From: Oxytricha trifallax
Taxonomy: Eukaryota > Ciliophora > Spirotrichea > Sporadotrichida > Oxytrichidae
Assembly (NCBI GenBank): GCA_000711775.1
Contig: ARYC01000036.1
Location: 104,266 to 168,265, forward strand
Length of the DNA: 64,000 nt
Direction of reading: 5' to 3'
The notes below the pieces were generated by a model that was given only the letters and a program-made list of their open reading frames with translations, searched no databases and had not been told where the DNA came from. Numbering within the stretch: position 1 is the stretch's first letter; every line of letters begins with the position of its first letter. The position numbers and the translations under genes are program-made. Positions 37,165 through 50,114 of this stretch are shown in pieces.

Positions 37165-40100
37165 AAAAAAGATTTTAAAAACAAATAAAACTAATCAGAG
37201 AAATTACTTACAATTACCAAAAAATGATAAAATAATCAAGAATAGAAACATATTATATACTTACTTTATATTTAATAAGAATGATTTATAACATATCTTC
37301 AAATATAAGGAAATAACAAAAAAATAAAATGAACAATGATTTTCAAAAAAACTTCTTTTATCTCTAATGTCTAAACTTAATTAATTATTCTTAAGAAATA
37401 TTTCAAATAAATAATTAAGTTGATAAAAAGAACAATGATAATTGGATATAAAATCATATATAAAAAGAATTAGGAAGCATTTAAAATGAAAGTTATTATA
37501 GTATAAAATCAAAATATAATTAATTTGTACGAATTATGTCAAAAAATAAATTAAGACTTAGATCGTTAACATAATGAGTTTTTTTATATATTATTATTTC
37601 AAATTTAAGAATTTGATTAATAATGATCGTCTACTTAAATATTCAAATTTTCTCAAAAAAATAGAGTTGTTATTAGAAGTTCTTAAGAATGAATTGATTA
37701 TAAACTATACAAAGTTTATGCTGAATATAAGAATTATGACAACGGTCACATGAGATTAATAAACTTTGGACAAATTTAAATAAGTTTAACTTTAAAATGA
37801 AGGTATTTTGCCAAAAATTGTCAAAATTGGCATCAGGTTTTGGAAAGTTCTCGAGCAAATCGTATACTTTTTGTCATTTTCGAAAAAATTTAAACTGCTC
37901 TTTGAGACTTATCTACCCCACACTATTGTTAATTACGGAGCGCTGATCAAAAATACGCTACTAAAAAGGAGATTATGATACGCTATGACCACGAACAAGG
38001 ACTGGGAAGATATATTACCTTTTTTTCATTAGATTTTATTTTCACAAATTAAATAAATTTATCATTAAGTTGAAGAGATTTTTATACTTAGCAAGAATAT
38101 TGAGTCTTAAGTAAAGTTAGTCGTATTTAAATAACTAAGAACTTTTTTCATTGTCTGTTAGTTTTGTAGATTTTCTTTAGCTAATAATATCAAACTCTCT
38201 TGTAATTTTCGAGTAATTTTGGCTGATTTTTGAAGGTTCTTCTATTTGCATTGTTCGATCAACTTCTTATCTCAATCAATCAAATTTAATGATAGACTTA
38301 AGCGGATCTAACATAACAATAATATAATAAACATGATTTAAGATTGGATTTTTGTGTAATTTTCTTCAATACTATGTCATTATAAAGTCATAATAAAATA
38401 CACATTTATGATTATGCTATTCGCATAATCCTAGAAATCGTTCTACAAGCATTTATATGATATGTGCTTTTGAAATTTACTTTACTATTTCAAGTATTAA
38501 TTGAAGCTTCATCCATTTATTAAATGGAAGAGCTATACTTTTAAAAATTCAAAGACCTTAAAATTATTTTATGTAAATGGCATCAAAGGATTTTAGGCAG
38601 ATGTCTCTATACAAAAAAATACATAAATAGCAACAATAAAAGGCAATAATTACTCTCATAACAAAGCATTTAGCAAGATAGAAGGACTTCCATTAATCTA
38701 AAGAAATTAAAGGCAGTGGTTTAATGATAATAATTTTAAAAATCTAATATTTAGAACTTAATTTTATAATATTAATAACTTTAATAAGATTTTTAAACCT
38801 TAGAACTTGATTAGTGACTTAAACATTACTTCGGCGCTTGAGTAAAAAAAATGTTGTTAGAAACTCTTTCTCTGGTTTGAAGCTTTGGCTAAAGGGGCCT
38901 CATGAAATCATTAGCTATTTGTGACAAAAATTTCTTGTAATTTATTATTGATAGGAATAATCCTTTAAATTTATGAATTTTTTCTTTTAAAATGTGAAAG
39001 TGCAGGATAGTATCCTTATTTACAATTGGTATTCATATCTAATAAATTAAACAAAAAAAAAGCAAGTCAACATATTTAAATGGATACCAAAAACCATGTT
39101 TTAATAAAGTGCGATAAATTTAGAGTGAAATTGATTGTATAATAAATATTTCAGAATTCAATAGCTTTTGGGTAGAGTATTTTATTTGGAGTATTCTGGC
39201 TGAAAATAATTACTGTAGAAATAAATTCGAGGATGAGATAGAACCAACTTTAAAATAACTAAATCTGTTTGATAAACAAAGATCTGGATTACACGTTGTA
39301 AATGGAACTATTTTCAGATCATTCATAATAATCATTATGAGAAATGACCACTTGATGAAAAGTAAATGTTAGTTGATTAGGCAGAATGAATTACTGTTTT
39401 CATGTATAAAAAAATTTCAATTTTCAAATATTATTTTACATTTAATATATTAACTTATCAAACCTTGATAAAATAAATTCGTTTGAGTTATTGTGTAATT
39501 ATTTTAGAAAATTATTTCCTGCCAGTTAATATTGTATTATTTATAATTAAACAATATTTGATTATACTATTTTTAGATAGAAAATGTGTAAGCATAATTT
39601 ATTGTTGAAAGAAGTTTATATAATTCTAATTATAAAGAAAAACTTATATGAACTTTTCAAAATAATTCTTTGCTTTTACTTAAATTTCTTCCAAAAGTTG
39701 TACCCATTAATATTTACCACATTGCTTTTTTATCATAATACAAGTTAATTTACTGTTAAATATACAATCTCTCATCAAAATTCCATCTAGATCATCAAAA
39801 TTATATTTGATTGAGTATGGAAGTAGTTTTTGCTAGTCCTTATTATCTGTAAGTTTCATGAATGATTATTTATTACCATCATTAAATATAAGAACAATTT
39901 TAAACCGAAATTATTATTGTTTTAATAGGGATTTATTTTAACTAATTTAATAAATTTTAGACAATTGTGAATGGATCTTTGCTAATCATCACCAAAATTA
40001 GATTCTTCTATAGGATTCCTGTAAATAAATCCTTTTAATTTCGCTTATTTAAAATCCTCTGAAATAATAGTATTTGAAGGATTTAAATTATTGTTTATAT

Positions 40101-43100
40101 ACCTAGCTTTGCGATACTTGTCAGTTGTTAATAAAATTTTACATAGTAATTTTTCAAACATGAATTGAGATTATCGTTTAATTTAAAACATTATTCTAAT
40201 GTATTCACTAAATTATAATCTCAATTGCAATATTTGTTTCTGAAACTGCTATTTGATTCAATTCAGCAATTCCAAATAAATTATTATTCAATGCAATGAA
40301 TAAAATCTGCATAACTGTATAAAATTAAGATTAATTTATTTACATTCAATAATTTGAGAGGATAAATAATTAAGTTGATGTTTTCTTTGTATTTTTCATT
40401 TGTCACTACCATCTTCAAAGATTTTATTTAATAGTACTCTACTACAGTATCTTTACAGCAAATATGCTTCTTTAAATTTATTCGAATAAATCCGACACAT
40501 TTTGAGAATTGTTTGACTATAATTATTGATAATAATATATCAATTAAAAAATCGAGGATAATAGACTATTTGTTCAAGATAAACAATTAAGAATGTGTGA
40601 GAACATGTTTGAGTAAAGTGACTTCTTTGTGTTATTTCTTAATTGGACCTATATAAGGCATATAAGCTCCAAATTAGGAATGGACTTATTAGTTGTTTGA
40701 GGCTCGAACTGGGCTAAACCAGTGTCCTGTGCTTAAATATGATCAATGTTGAAGATGCAAGTACTGTTAATCTAGTCATAATTTCTTGAGTAAGTTTATA
40801 AGATATCACTTAAACAAATAAAACTATTGGTACATCATACATTCTTAATTGTGATTCTTAAATCATAGTCTATAATATTGCATTATTTAATTATAAATAA
40901 AATTACTTTTGTTTTTTAATAGATTTTAGTTTATTATTCATGTTTACTACTTTATAATATATATTAATTATAGTTCTTTGCAAGAGTATTTATGAAATAA
41001 CTTTTTATTTTATTTTCTATTTTCTGAATTTAATAATAATTCTTATTTTTCAGTGAGATACTAGTATTTATTCAATTAAGCAGCTTCCCATTATTCATCA
41101 TTGACACCTCAAAATGAAGATTTATTATTGAAATATCTAAAATCCCTTACCAATTACACAATAATTATTTAAAGAAATTATTATTAAACTATATTGCTTG
41201 CATTAAATATTTCTCTCATGAGTATTTTATATTTGCTTATAATTTTTAAATTTCTGAACTTGTATAATGGTAATAATTCAGATTTTGCTATGTTTGTTTG
41301 AAATTTTCTTTGGCAAATTATTAAATTGTAAGATGAGATTTATATTCTATCACTTTATGTGAGGATTATCAAATCAATTTAAAACAAATATTTATATTTA
41401 TAATTTCGTCAGCTTCAAAATCATTATCAAAATGCTGTAGCTTCTATTTTTTAATTATTTTATCAGTTTTATTGCTTTTTTTTTTCCTATTCTTATTTTT
41501 AATTTTAAATCGGATCCGAAGAAATATTTTATATTTATATGATTATATTATAATAATTATTCTTTAAAAATTGCAATATTAATAAATCAGTATTTATATT
41601 TCTTTTAATGAAATCAAATTAATTCATTATGAAAAAACTATGGTATTAATTGTGAAATTCCTAAAAAATAAACATCTTACAGTTTTCTAAATTTTTAGAA
41701 CCATAAGGCTCCATAAATTGTAAATTAAAAACAGTTTAAAAAAAAGTTTTGTATATATTTTATTAAATAATTATTATGAATTCTAAATCATGAATTATAC
41801 CAATAGAAGGCTTTGTGATGACTATATTGAACAAACATCTGATAAGCAAATGAATAAATTTAGGTATAAATCTGATTTATACTTCAATTAACAGCATAGT
41901 GGTAAACTTTCAAATTAAAAAATATTTATAAGTTGGACTATTTTATTCCTCAATTAAAACCATTATAATTATATCTCTTATATAAATCAATAATTACGGG
42001 AAATTAGCGCTAAAATACAATAATATAAAGCATATTATTAAGCTATCATTAAATTTAATGAATATTGTGTGAAAAGAGGCTAATAATTTATGAAAAATTT
42101 GCTTGATTATAATTAAAATTGCCTAAAATTTAGCTTAAAAAAGAATTCTTTTTTGGCATTATGTAGCTTCAAAGAATAAATTATTATTATAGATGAACGA
42201 TGATTGCTTTAAAACAATACATGGAGGTTGTATTTATTCTAACCACAAATAGACTACTATAGCAACTCAGAGTTGGTAAAAATTTTAAATATTCAGGCAA
42301 TTATTAGAATTAATAAACTTTTACTAAATAGTATAAACTATAATATTAATTATTTTTAAGTTGATTATTTTGAATGTATTTTTCTAATGTAAGGCAATCG
42401 AGAAAAGTTGCCGAGAATTTCTCGATTGCCTTACATGAATTTAATAATTTAATAAATATATTTTCATTTACTATTATCAATGTTTTGTTCGCTTAGTTAA
42501 TTCATATTTATATATTAGGTAGTAATTAGTGAGTAACTGTGAGATGATTTATCACAAAAGTTTTTCTATATATACGTAAGTTAAGAAAAAGTTATTCACT
42601 CATTATTTAATATATTACACTGCTAGAAGTTTTATAATATAAGGCTTAAATTGTTACTGGTAATAATTATATCATACAAAATAAAGTATTTCAAAAAAGT
42701 TAATACTTTTAAGAGAGATGCTAGTTAATTCACTAATAATAAATAACCAATAATTCATTAATAAGCTAAAAAATACTTTTATAATTTACACTTACTCAAT
42801 TGGATTTATGAATTCAATTTATTTAAATAATTAAAGTGTAAGATGAGAATAAACTGTCTTAGTTTTCTTTAATAAATTATTTGGAATTAATTTGAATAAA
42901 AATTGAGGATTATTTTTAATCTATAAAATTATGAATAATCTACTTTAACTTGATTTATTCATACAGTCACCTATTTTTTTGAAATTTTTACCAAGTGGAC
43001 ATAACTTTTAATTAAATTGCCATTCAGATCAAGTAAATTTATATTAATTAATGATTTTTTATTAAAAATAGAAAGCCACTATATAAGATGTAAAGCAAAG

Positions 43101-44564
43101 ATCATTATATAATTAAAGGCAAATTTAAATAGTATTTATCAAGGAAAATTAATATAAACTTAAGGAAATTATAAGCTATATGACTATAAAAATTAAAAAA
43201 TCATGTCTTAATTTAGAGGAGGAGAAGAACAGTATGGATTTTCAATATATTTGATAAATTAACATACAGAGTAGTTAACTTCAAATGTTTATGTATATTA
43301 CTATTAGTCTTCTATTAAAATCATAATAAATTAAACAACAAATATAATAGCAATATGTTTATTTTAATAAATAATATCCTATAAATTTATATCCAATTAG
43401 CTAATCTATTAAAAATAACAAATCCTTAATAACATTTTGGTAAGTAATTTCCTATAATAAAGTTTAAGGTAAACCTATTAATACTTAGTTAGATATAAAA
43501 AGGGACAATATGGTGCATTCTATATAATTTTATTTTTTTAGCATACAATTTTTTAATATCTCTGTCTCGATAAACATGGAGGTTGGATATGAAAATATAG
43601 TGAATTTTATCAATATTGATTATTGTTTAATTTTGTAAAAAATCTATAAACTTTATTTTATTTATCGATCATAATCATGGGTAAATTGAATAATTTCTTA
43701 ATCCTCAAATAATTAGCCAGAGCTTAAATTTTATATCTTGCATCATTTTCTTCTTATATTTAGTATTTTTTTTACAAATATTTTAAAGTCAATATTTTTG
43801 ATATAAAAAAACATGAAAAAACATATTCCTATACAAAAAATTTTCTATTAAATTCCTTAACTCTATAAAGAATGAAAAAAGGCTTTGAAAATTATCAGAT
43901 TTGGTTTAATTACTAAAATAGAAATTGCTAGAGTAATTTATTTTTTTTAATGAACTGATAACAAATTAATATTGATTCCAACAATATGTAAAACATATAT
44001 AGAATCATTAAAATATAATAACCACCATCTATTAATAAGTATCTTTATCAGCAATTTCTTTATTTTCATCTATTTTTGCCATTAATATCATTCTTAATAG
44101 AATCATGTGATTTTAACTTAACTCAATTATTATATTAAATTAAGATTTAATTTTTAATACAGAATAATTGAATCAAACTATTTATTTAGTATATACTTTG
44201 TTTAATGTTATTTTTTGTATTTCATCTGGTGTTTCTTGTAATTTCTTCAAAATAAACTTACAGATATTTTTAAATTAGTAAATTTACTTTATAATTATGT
44301 CTTTGTTACAAAGACATGTGATATTTTATCATAGAGCTTATTCATCAATTAGAAATTAGATATAGATTTGATTCTATGAAAAATAAGTTTTTTTGTTTAT
44401 TAATTTCTAATTAATTGGCATCCTATAACATTTGTATATTTATATGAAATTATGAATCAATTGAGCGATAACTTTTAAAGTGTCTAATATGCTTTTTTAC
44501 TTCAAAATAATTATATGATTATCTTAAAGGTACAATCAAAATTATAAAATAGCCCAGATATTGA
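37165..44564. other. Long AT-rich desert
   Basis: About 7.4 kb with no supportable gene. The minus-strand ORF at 37,673-37,858 has no recognisable feature. The only distinct structure is the hairpin at 42,387-42,436. A slightly GC-richer patch at 40,600-40,770 has no consistent open frame. Confidence 0.45.
42387..42436. repeat. Perfect 19-bp hairpin
   Basis: ATGTAAGGCAATCGAGAAA at 42,387-42,405 is followed by a 12-nt loop and its exact complement at 42,418-42,436, in very AT-rich DNA. No T-run follows, so it does not look like a bacterial-type terminator. It may be the scar or core of a small inverted-repeat element. Confidence 0.85.
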
Positions 44565-45150
44565 GATTGAATATGAGTAGCTTAATGATCTTCTACGTAA
44601 AATATGCGTTTCGAGGATGAATTCGATTTCAAGAAGATAACACTCATTTAAGAGAAAAATGACAAAGGGATTACTTAAAAAAGAACAATTAAACCCAGAT
44701 ATAGCTAGTTAAAAACAAAGCACTTGGTAAAACCATAAATCAAGTCCTAGAGTGATTGAAGATACTAATTTAATTAAAAAACAACTATGAATTGATTCAG
44801 CGTCTCAGTATTATCTTAGTCGGACTCTAAATTAGTTTTATACATTAATTTAAAGCTAATTAAGTTATAATGACTATAATTTAAGTGGCTAAGAGAGATT
44901 TAGATAAAAAGAATTTTCAAATTAAATATATAAAAATGCTTAATTGTTGATTAATGAGTCTGATATTAAAGCAAAGAAAATTAAAAAAGAAATTTTTAAA
45001 TGGAATTCATATTGTAATTCAAAACCCTCTGCACAATTAAGCTTAATCTTACTTTCTAAAAGAGTCACAATAAATTCTGTAAAGGATTCAATAATTTAGA
45101 GCAAGGTTCAAACAGATGAAGGAGTAAACATTTGTATTTATTTATAAATT
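44565..45150 (+). CDS. Weak ciliate-coded open stretch
   Basis: One frame reads NDLLRKICVSRMNSISRRQH to a TGA near 44,790. The next stretch, in a continuous open frame, includes IDSASQYYLSRTLNQFYTLI, YNDYNLSGQERFRQKEFSNQ and KPSAQLSLILLSKRVTINSV. Where only TGA stops translation, AT-rich DNA is open by chance for long distances, so this is suggestive only. No family is seen. Confidence 0.25.
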
Positions 45151-45859
45151 TATTTTAAATAAATAACCTAATTATTAATCAACCCAATAAGTTTTTCATT
45201 AAATAAAATTATTTATTAGTTAAAACAGAGATATTCATAATTAAATTACAATCATGATTTATATCGATAAAACATCTTTGAATATAAAAAAAAATTATTA
45301 GAAACAATTATATAATGCTTTAAATTTTGAAAATTATTAAAAGTAATTGAAATGGAATTAATATACATATACAATATACATATTAGAAAATAAAATGCAT
45401 TCTGAATTATCAAAGGAATTTTGCGTAAAAAAATAAATAAAGTACAATTAATTTTTTAGTTAAATCTAAAAATAATAATTAGCTATTTTCTCACAATTAA
45501 GTAATTAAAAATTTTATTTTATATCATTTTATGAATGAGGTTGCCCAATCCATTTATCACTTTACTATTTCTAGCAATTTTTGTAAAAAAGAAATTAATA
45601 ATTACAGAGATCAACACTCATCTCTGTGTAGAGCAACATTAATTTTTGGGAAATAAGAATAGTTTATATTTAAACTTAGTTACTAAGAAACTAAATTTTA
45701 TTTACTATTTGCTTATAATACATAAGTTTAAAAATTATTTCATTTTTCTCACACAATATAAAAAAACTTACAATTTCATTTTAAAATGTAGTTATGTTTT
45801 TTATTTATTAACTTTCCCTTATTTTTAAATATTTATTTAAAATATTTGATTAATTCAAG

Positions 45860-46740
45860 CTCATAACAAGGTTCTTATAATTGTTGTGCTCTTCAAGCTA
45901 ATCTTATAGTTGTCCATACTCTTGTTGCACTCTTTTGTTCTAATGTAAATACTTCTATTTACTTTGATTTATCGATGCTGACAAACTGCCTGAGATATAG
46001 TTACTAATATCAAATATTTTTGAGTTTTCCAACTGGATTGATTTCGTAACTCCAGAATTAATTTCAAAGCTAAATACTAACTAACAAACTACTTTGATTA
46101 AGCTAGACTTTTTCATTCTTGACCTCCTCAATGTCCTTTTGATATCTCTTCTTTAGGGAAGTAGGCTTGAGTAAAAATGGTGAATCTACCTTTTATGCTA
46201 AAAATATCTAATCATAATTTTATATCTTACTTCTAAAGTTTAGTGAATTATTGAGCATTTAGACGAATTCCGGTCTTCTTCGCACAATCGTGTTTTAAGA
46301 TTTGTTAAGTCGATATCTTTGGCCTACTTTAGTTTTCAAATCACAAGTGATGCTACATATGATTAATAGTCATGATAATATCATATATCTATTGTTGGTC
46401 TAAGTAAAACTAGCTGCATTAATCTGGTAGGAAAGTCAGTACTTGCATATTTTGCTAGGAAAACTCAATAAAATTGTCAGCTGTTAATCTCCCAATTTGA
46501 GAGATCGATGTAAATATTGTATAGTTTATTATACGGTTTTATAATTGTTGCACAGTTTATTTACATTTCTATCTTCATTTATGATATCTTCCAGAAGAAT
46601 GAAAATATGAATAAACAGGTGATTTTTGGAAGGAAAGCATTCCATTCCTATGCGAGAAACTAATAGAGTTCATTTTTACTTTCAATCTTTTCTCTGATTT
46701 GATTTACATTCACTTCTTTCAAATCTATTCTTCGTTCCAT
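45860..46740 (-). pseudogene. 22 kDa-type transposon protein, solo copy E
   Basis: Starts at ATG 46,738-46,740 (MERRIDLKEVNVNQIREK), then KIESKNELYQFLAQEWNAFL aligns with the KFxSKxDL and aromatic-LP blocks of the other copies. Here the two blocks are joined directly with no intron. A region in the second frame (LEDIINEDRNVNKLCNNYK) leads to QFY-TGA-VFLAKYASTDF, where TGA at 46,465-46,467 sits where paralogues have Gly or Asn. The C-terminal half (GQRYRLNKSQNTIVRRRPEF onward) is open and ends in a coiled-coil-like part (VQQEYGQLQDQLEEHNNYK). No transposase is seen on the expected side, so this is a solo remnant. Confidence 0.6.
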
Positions 46741-49700
46741 AACTAAGTCAGGCTTGTCTTTTGTTATAAATAATGATAAAAACTTAATTAGTTATCAATA
46801 ATAAACAATTATATTGACATATTTTTAAACAAAGTAAATAATAATTAGTCATTAATAAACTAATATTTATTGTTTATATGTAAATATAAATCGGGTTTTG
46901 AAGTTTATAGCATAATTGTACTGTAAGACTAGCATCCTCCTCATTGATTTTGCAATTTTTGTTCTTAACTTTAACTTCTACATCTAAAACTGTCATAATT
47001 ATACTTTTTATTTTTGTAACTTTTACAAACTTTTGTTGTTATAATATATTCTTATTCAAGTATTGTGCAACTTTATCTTTTTTGTAGAAATTGCCAAATT
47101 GTGTTTATAGCTTGAGTAATTCTCTAAACAGTTTCCTGATTATTCTTTTACTCTTACTCTAAAAAGAATTTGTCTGAATCTATACATATTTCTCTTAAAT
47201 GTTGTAGATAATTTTTATGATATAAAACATTAATTTAGATCTTAAGCTAATTTTGTAATAAATACAAAAGAACGTTAAATAATTAAAATAGAAATCTAAT
47301 CTTAGACAAGCCTGCTTATCTAAATAGATTGTATAACCCATAAAATTCTTTAGTCAATGCTATTTGTTATATAATGCATTTAAATTTAACAGCTTCCTTA
47401 AACAAATTCGATCTACACATTTATTAAAAAACTAGAATAAATTAGGAGTATAAGATATTTAGAATAATTTTTCTCAAAAGAGTATTAACTTTAGACTTTA
47501 CATTTATATCAACAATCATAGATGAAACAAATAAGAAAAATATATCAAAAGTCATTAGTTTTCTTTATAAAAAATTTAAATTTTTAGTAGATAAGCAAAG
47601 CAAGAAGAAAAGGAATTATCTTCAGATGATGAGGATACTGAATAAAAAATAATACTGATAGGCAAGATTATATGCTTTACCTCAAAATTAATAATTATTC
47701 TCTATTAATTATTAGACCAATAATTACAATGAAATAACATAAGTTCAGAAGATATACATAAACTATAAAAAACATTAATGATATAAATATTTCAATATCA
47801 ATTACATTATTTGATTTAAGATCCAAAAAAAGACATAAATAACACAATAAATCCGCAATAAAATCAATAAATTGGAAAATAGAATTTCGGCAGTTTTAAA
47901 GTAATTGCTATAGTTTGAAAGATATAAAGGAGCAACTTGTTATCTTGAAATTTAACTTTTCAGCAATATAGATCAACGAGAAAGCCTAATTAAACTTATA
48001 AGAGACTCTTTATATAATCAAATAAATAAATAATATATAGAATAAAATTTGTTATATATCTTAAAGTTCCTGCTTATTACTTTTAATAAAACAAAACTGA
48101 TAAATATAAATAGAGTAATAATCACTTAATTAGTAAGGTTAACAAATAAACTAAAAAACAAAATTAGACAGACAGTAACTAATTCTAACAAATTCCATAT
48201 TAAATCTAAATAAATTAGCGAAAGCTTCGTGAATGTCCTAAATTTTGTAAAACTAACTACTAACAAAACAGTATATATAAATTTCATTAGAACCTACCTA
48301 TAGTTTTCTCACAATATAGATTCAGAAATTGGTATTATTTAAGTCTATGAGTTTATGCAGTAATATTAAAATTGCATAGACAAATTTCTGCTTATTTTAC
48401 ATACAAATCTCTATGATAGTAAAACAATTTCTAATATATTGAACTTTAATTTCATTAGTTATAGCATTAATTGAAAATTAACATGGAAGTAAAAAGTTTC
48501 CCTTAATTACTGCGTTGAATTTAAAAGATTTGATTTTGCAATCTTTTTAATACGTTTATCAAGCAATAATAATGCTTATTATTTAATAAGTAAAGGATCT
48601 TAAACGTATATTTAATAACTGGAATAACAAAATTAAAACTGGCAGGTCTCTACAGTTATAATGCTCAATAATTCATCATTTCATACAAGCGAATATTTTG
48701 ATGAGAAAGATTAGGTATATTAGTATTCCAATAATGTTTTAAGAACCCTGTCATTTAAACTTCATCCAATTTAAATGATTTTTGAAAAAGTAATTTAAAA
48801 AAATCTATTGACATCCTTATTGATTAATAAAACTTTGAAATTATTATATATATATTAAAAATAAAATTAACTTAAAAGAGTTACTGTGTAATTGCTATTT
48901 TAAATATGTCAAAAGATTTTTTAATTAAATATTTTTGGAAAAAGTATTGCTTTATAGATTCTAAAACGTAAGCATTAAAAAAGGTAAACATTTAAAATGT
49001 TTAATCTTTATTTCAATTAAATTATAACTAATTTTTATTAAACAGCAATAATGGATATATAAAGATAAGTGGAATTTTTTCAATTATAATTAAAATCTAC
49101 ACTAAAATCAGTGCTTAAAAAAGAAGAATTATAATAAGTTTTAACACTGATTATTATAGTAATAAGAGACTAGTAAATTTAGTGTACTTTTCTAAAGGCT
49201 CATTAATTATATTTATATTTAATGCATCATTAGACATTTTATATCTAATAATTTAAACTTAAAATAATTTATTTTATAAATTTTGGGTTAAATTTCTTAA
49301 AAAAATTAACCATTCTCTATGAGATAAAAATTTATAAAAACTATATATCATGGAGCTATTATTTTGCTTTTATTCTATTGGGTAATGAATAGCTTTTAAT
49401 ATTGGTCCTTATTTTGATAAGAAAATAAATTAAACAAAATAACTTATTATTTAAATTGTATTAAATACACATTAAAACTATTCATAATATATTCTTACAA
49501 AGTTATATAGATTAAAGAGGTTCAAATTTATTTATATAAAAGTTATCAGAAAATTAATCTAAAAAAGTTAGTTTTCTTATATTATAGAGTTAATAAGCTA
49601 TGTATAAATCTGATATAAATAACTAATTCTGCCAAATATTAGGAATTTTTAAATATCATAAAATACTGTGTTCATTATAAGAGATTAAAAATATCATCTT

Positions 49701-50114
49701 GGGTAATTAGTTCTAAGAATATTATTGAATTTATCATAAAATTCATTTGATTATTTTATAGAATATCAATTAAAAGATTTCATTAATAATTTGTCTATAA
49801 TAAAAATCTATTTAGAAAGTTATATATGCGCTAATAAAATGAATGCTAAGTTTCAAAAGAATTTTCTCTTCTTTAATCTAAAATATTATGCAATTTTAAA
49901 CTAATTATATATTCGTTTTTTAATTGAAGTTTAAGAAATATAAAACTAACGAAGCAATTATATATTAAAATCAATAAAGTATCAAACTTTGCCTTTATAT
50001 ATATTCCGTAGATTTAATTAAAAAAATTAATTTAATTATTAATCACAAAAACTTGAGTGAGACTATGCAATAAATTAATCTTAAGCCTCATTGAAAATAA
50101 CATGCTTTTATGTG
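46741..50114. other. AT-rich desert
   Basis: Mostly featureless AT-rich DNA. A short acidic stretch at about 47,590-47,645 (GAAGAAAAGGAATTATC region) is open but too short to call. Confidence 0.4.
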
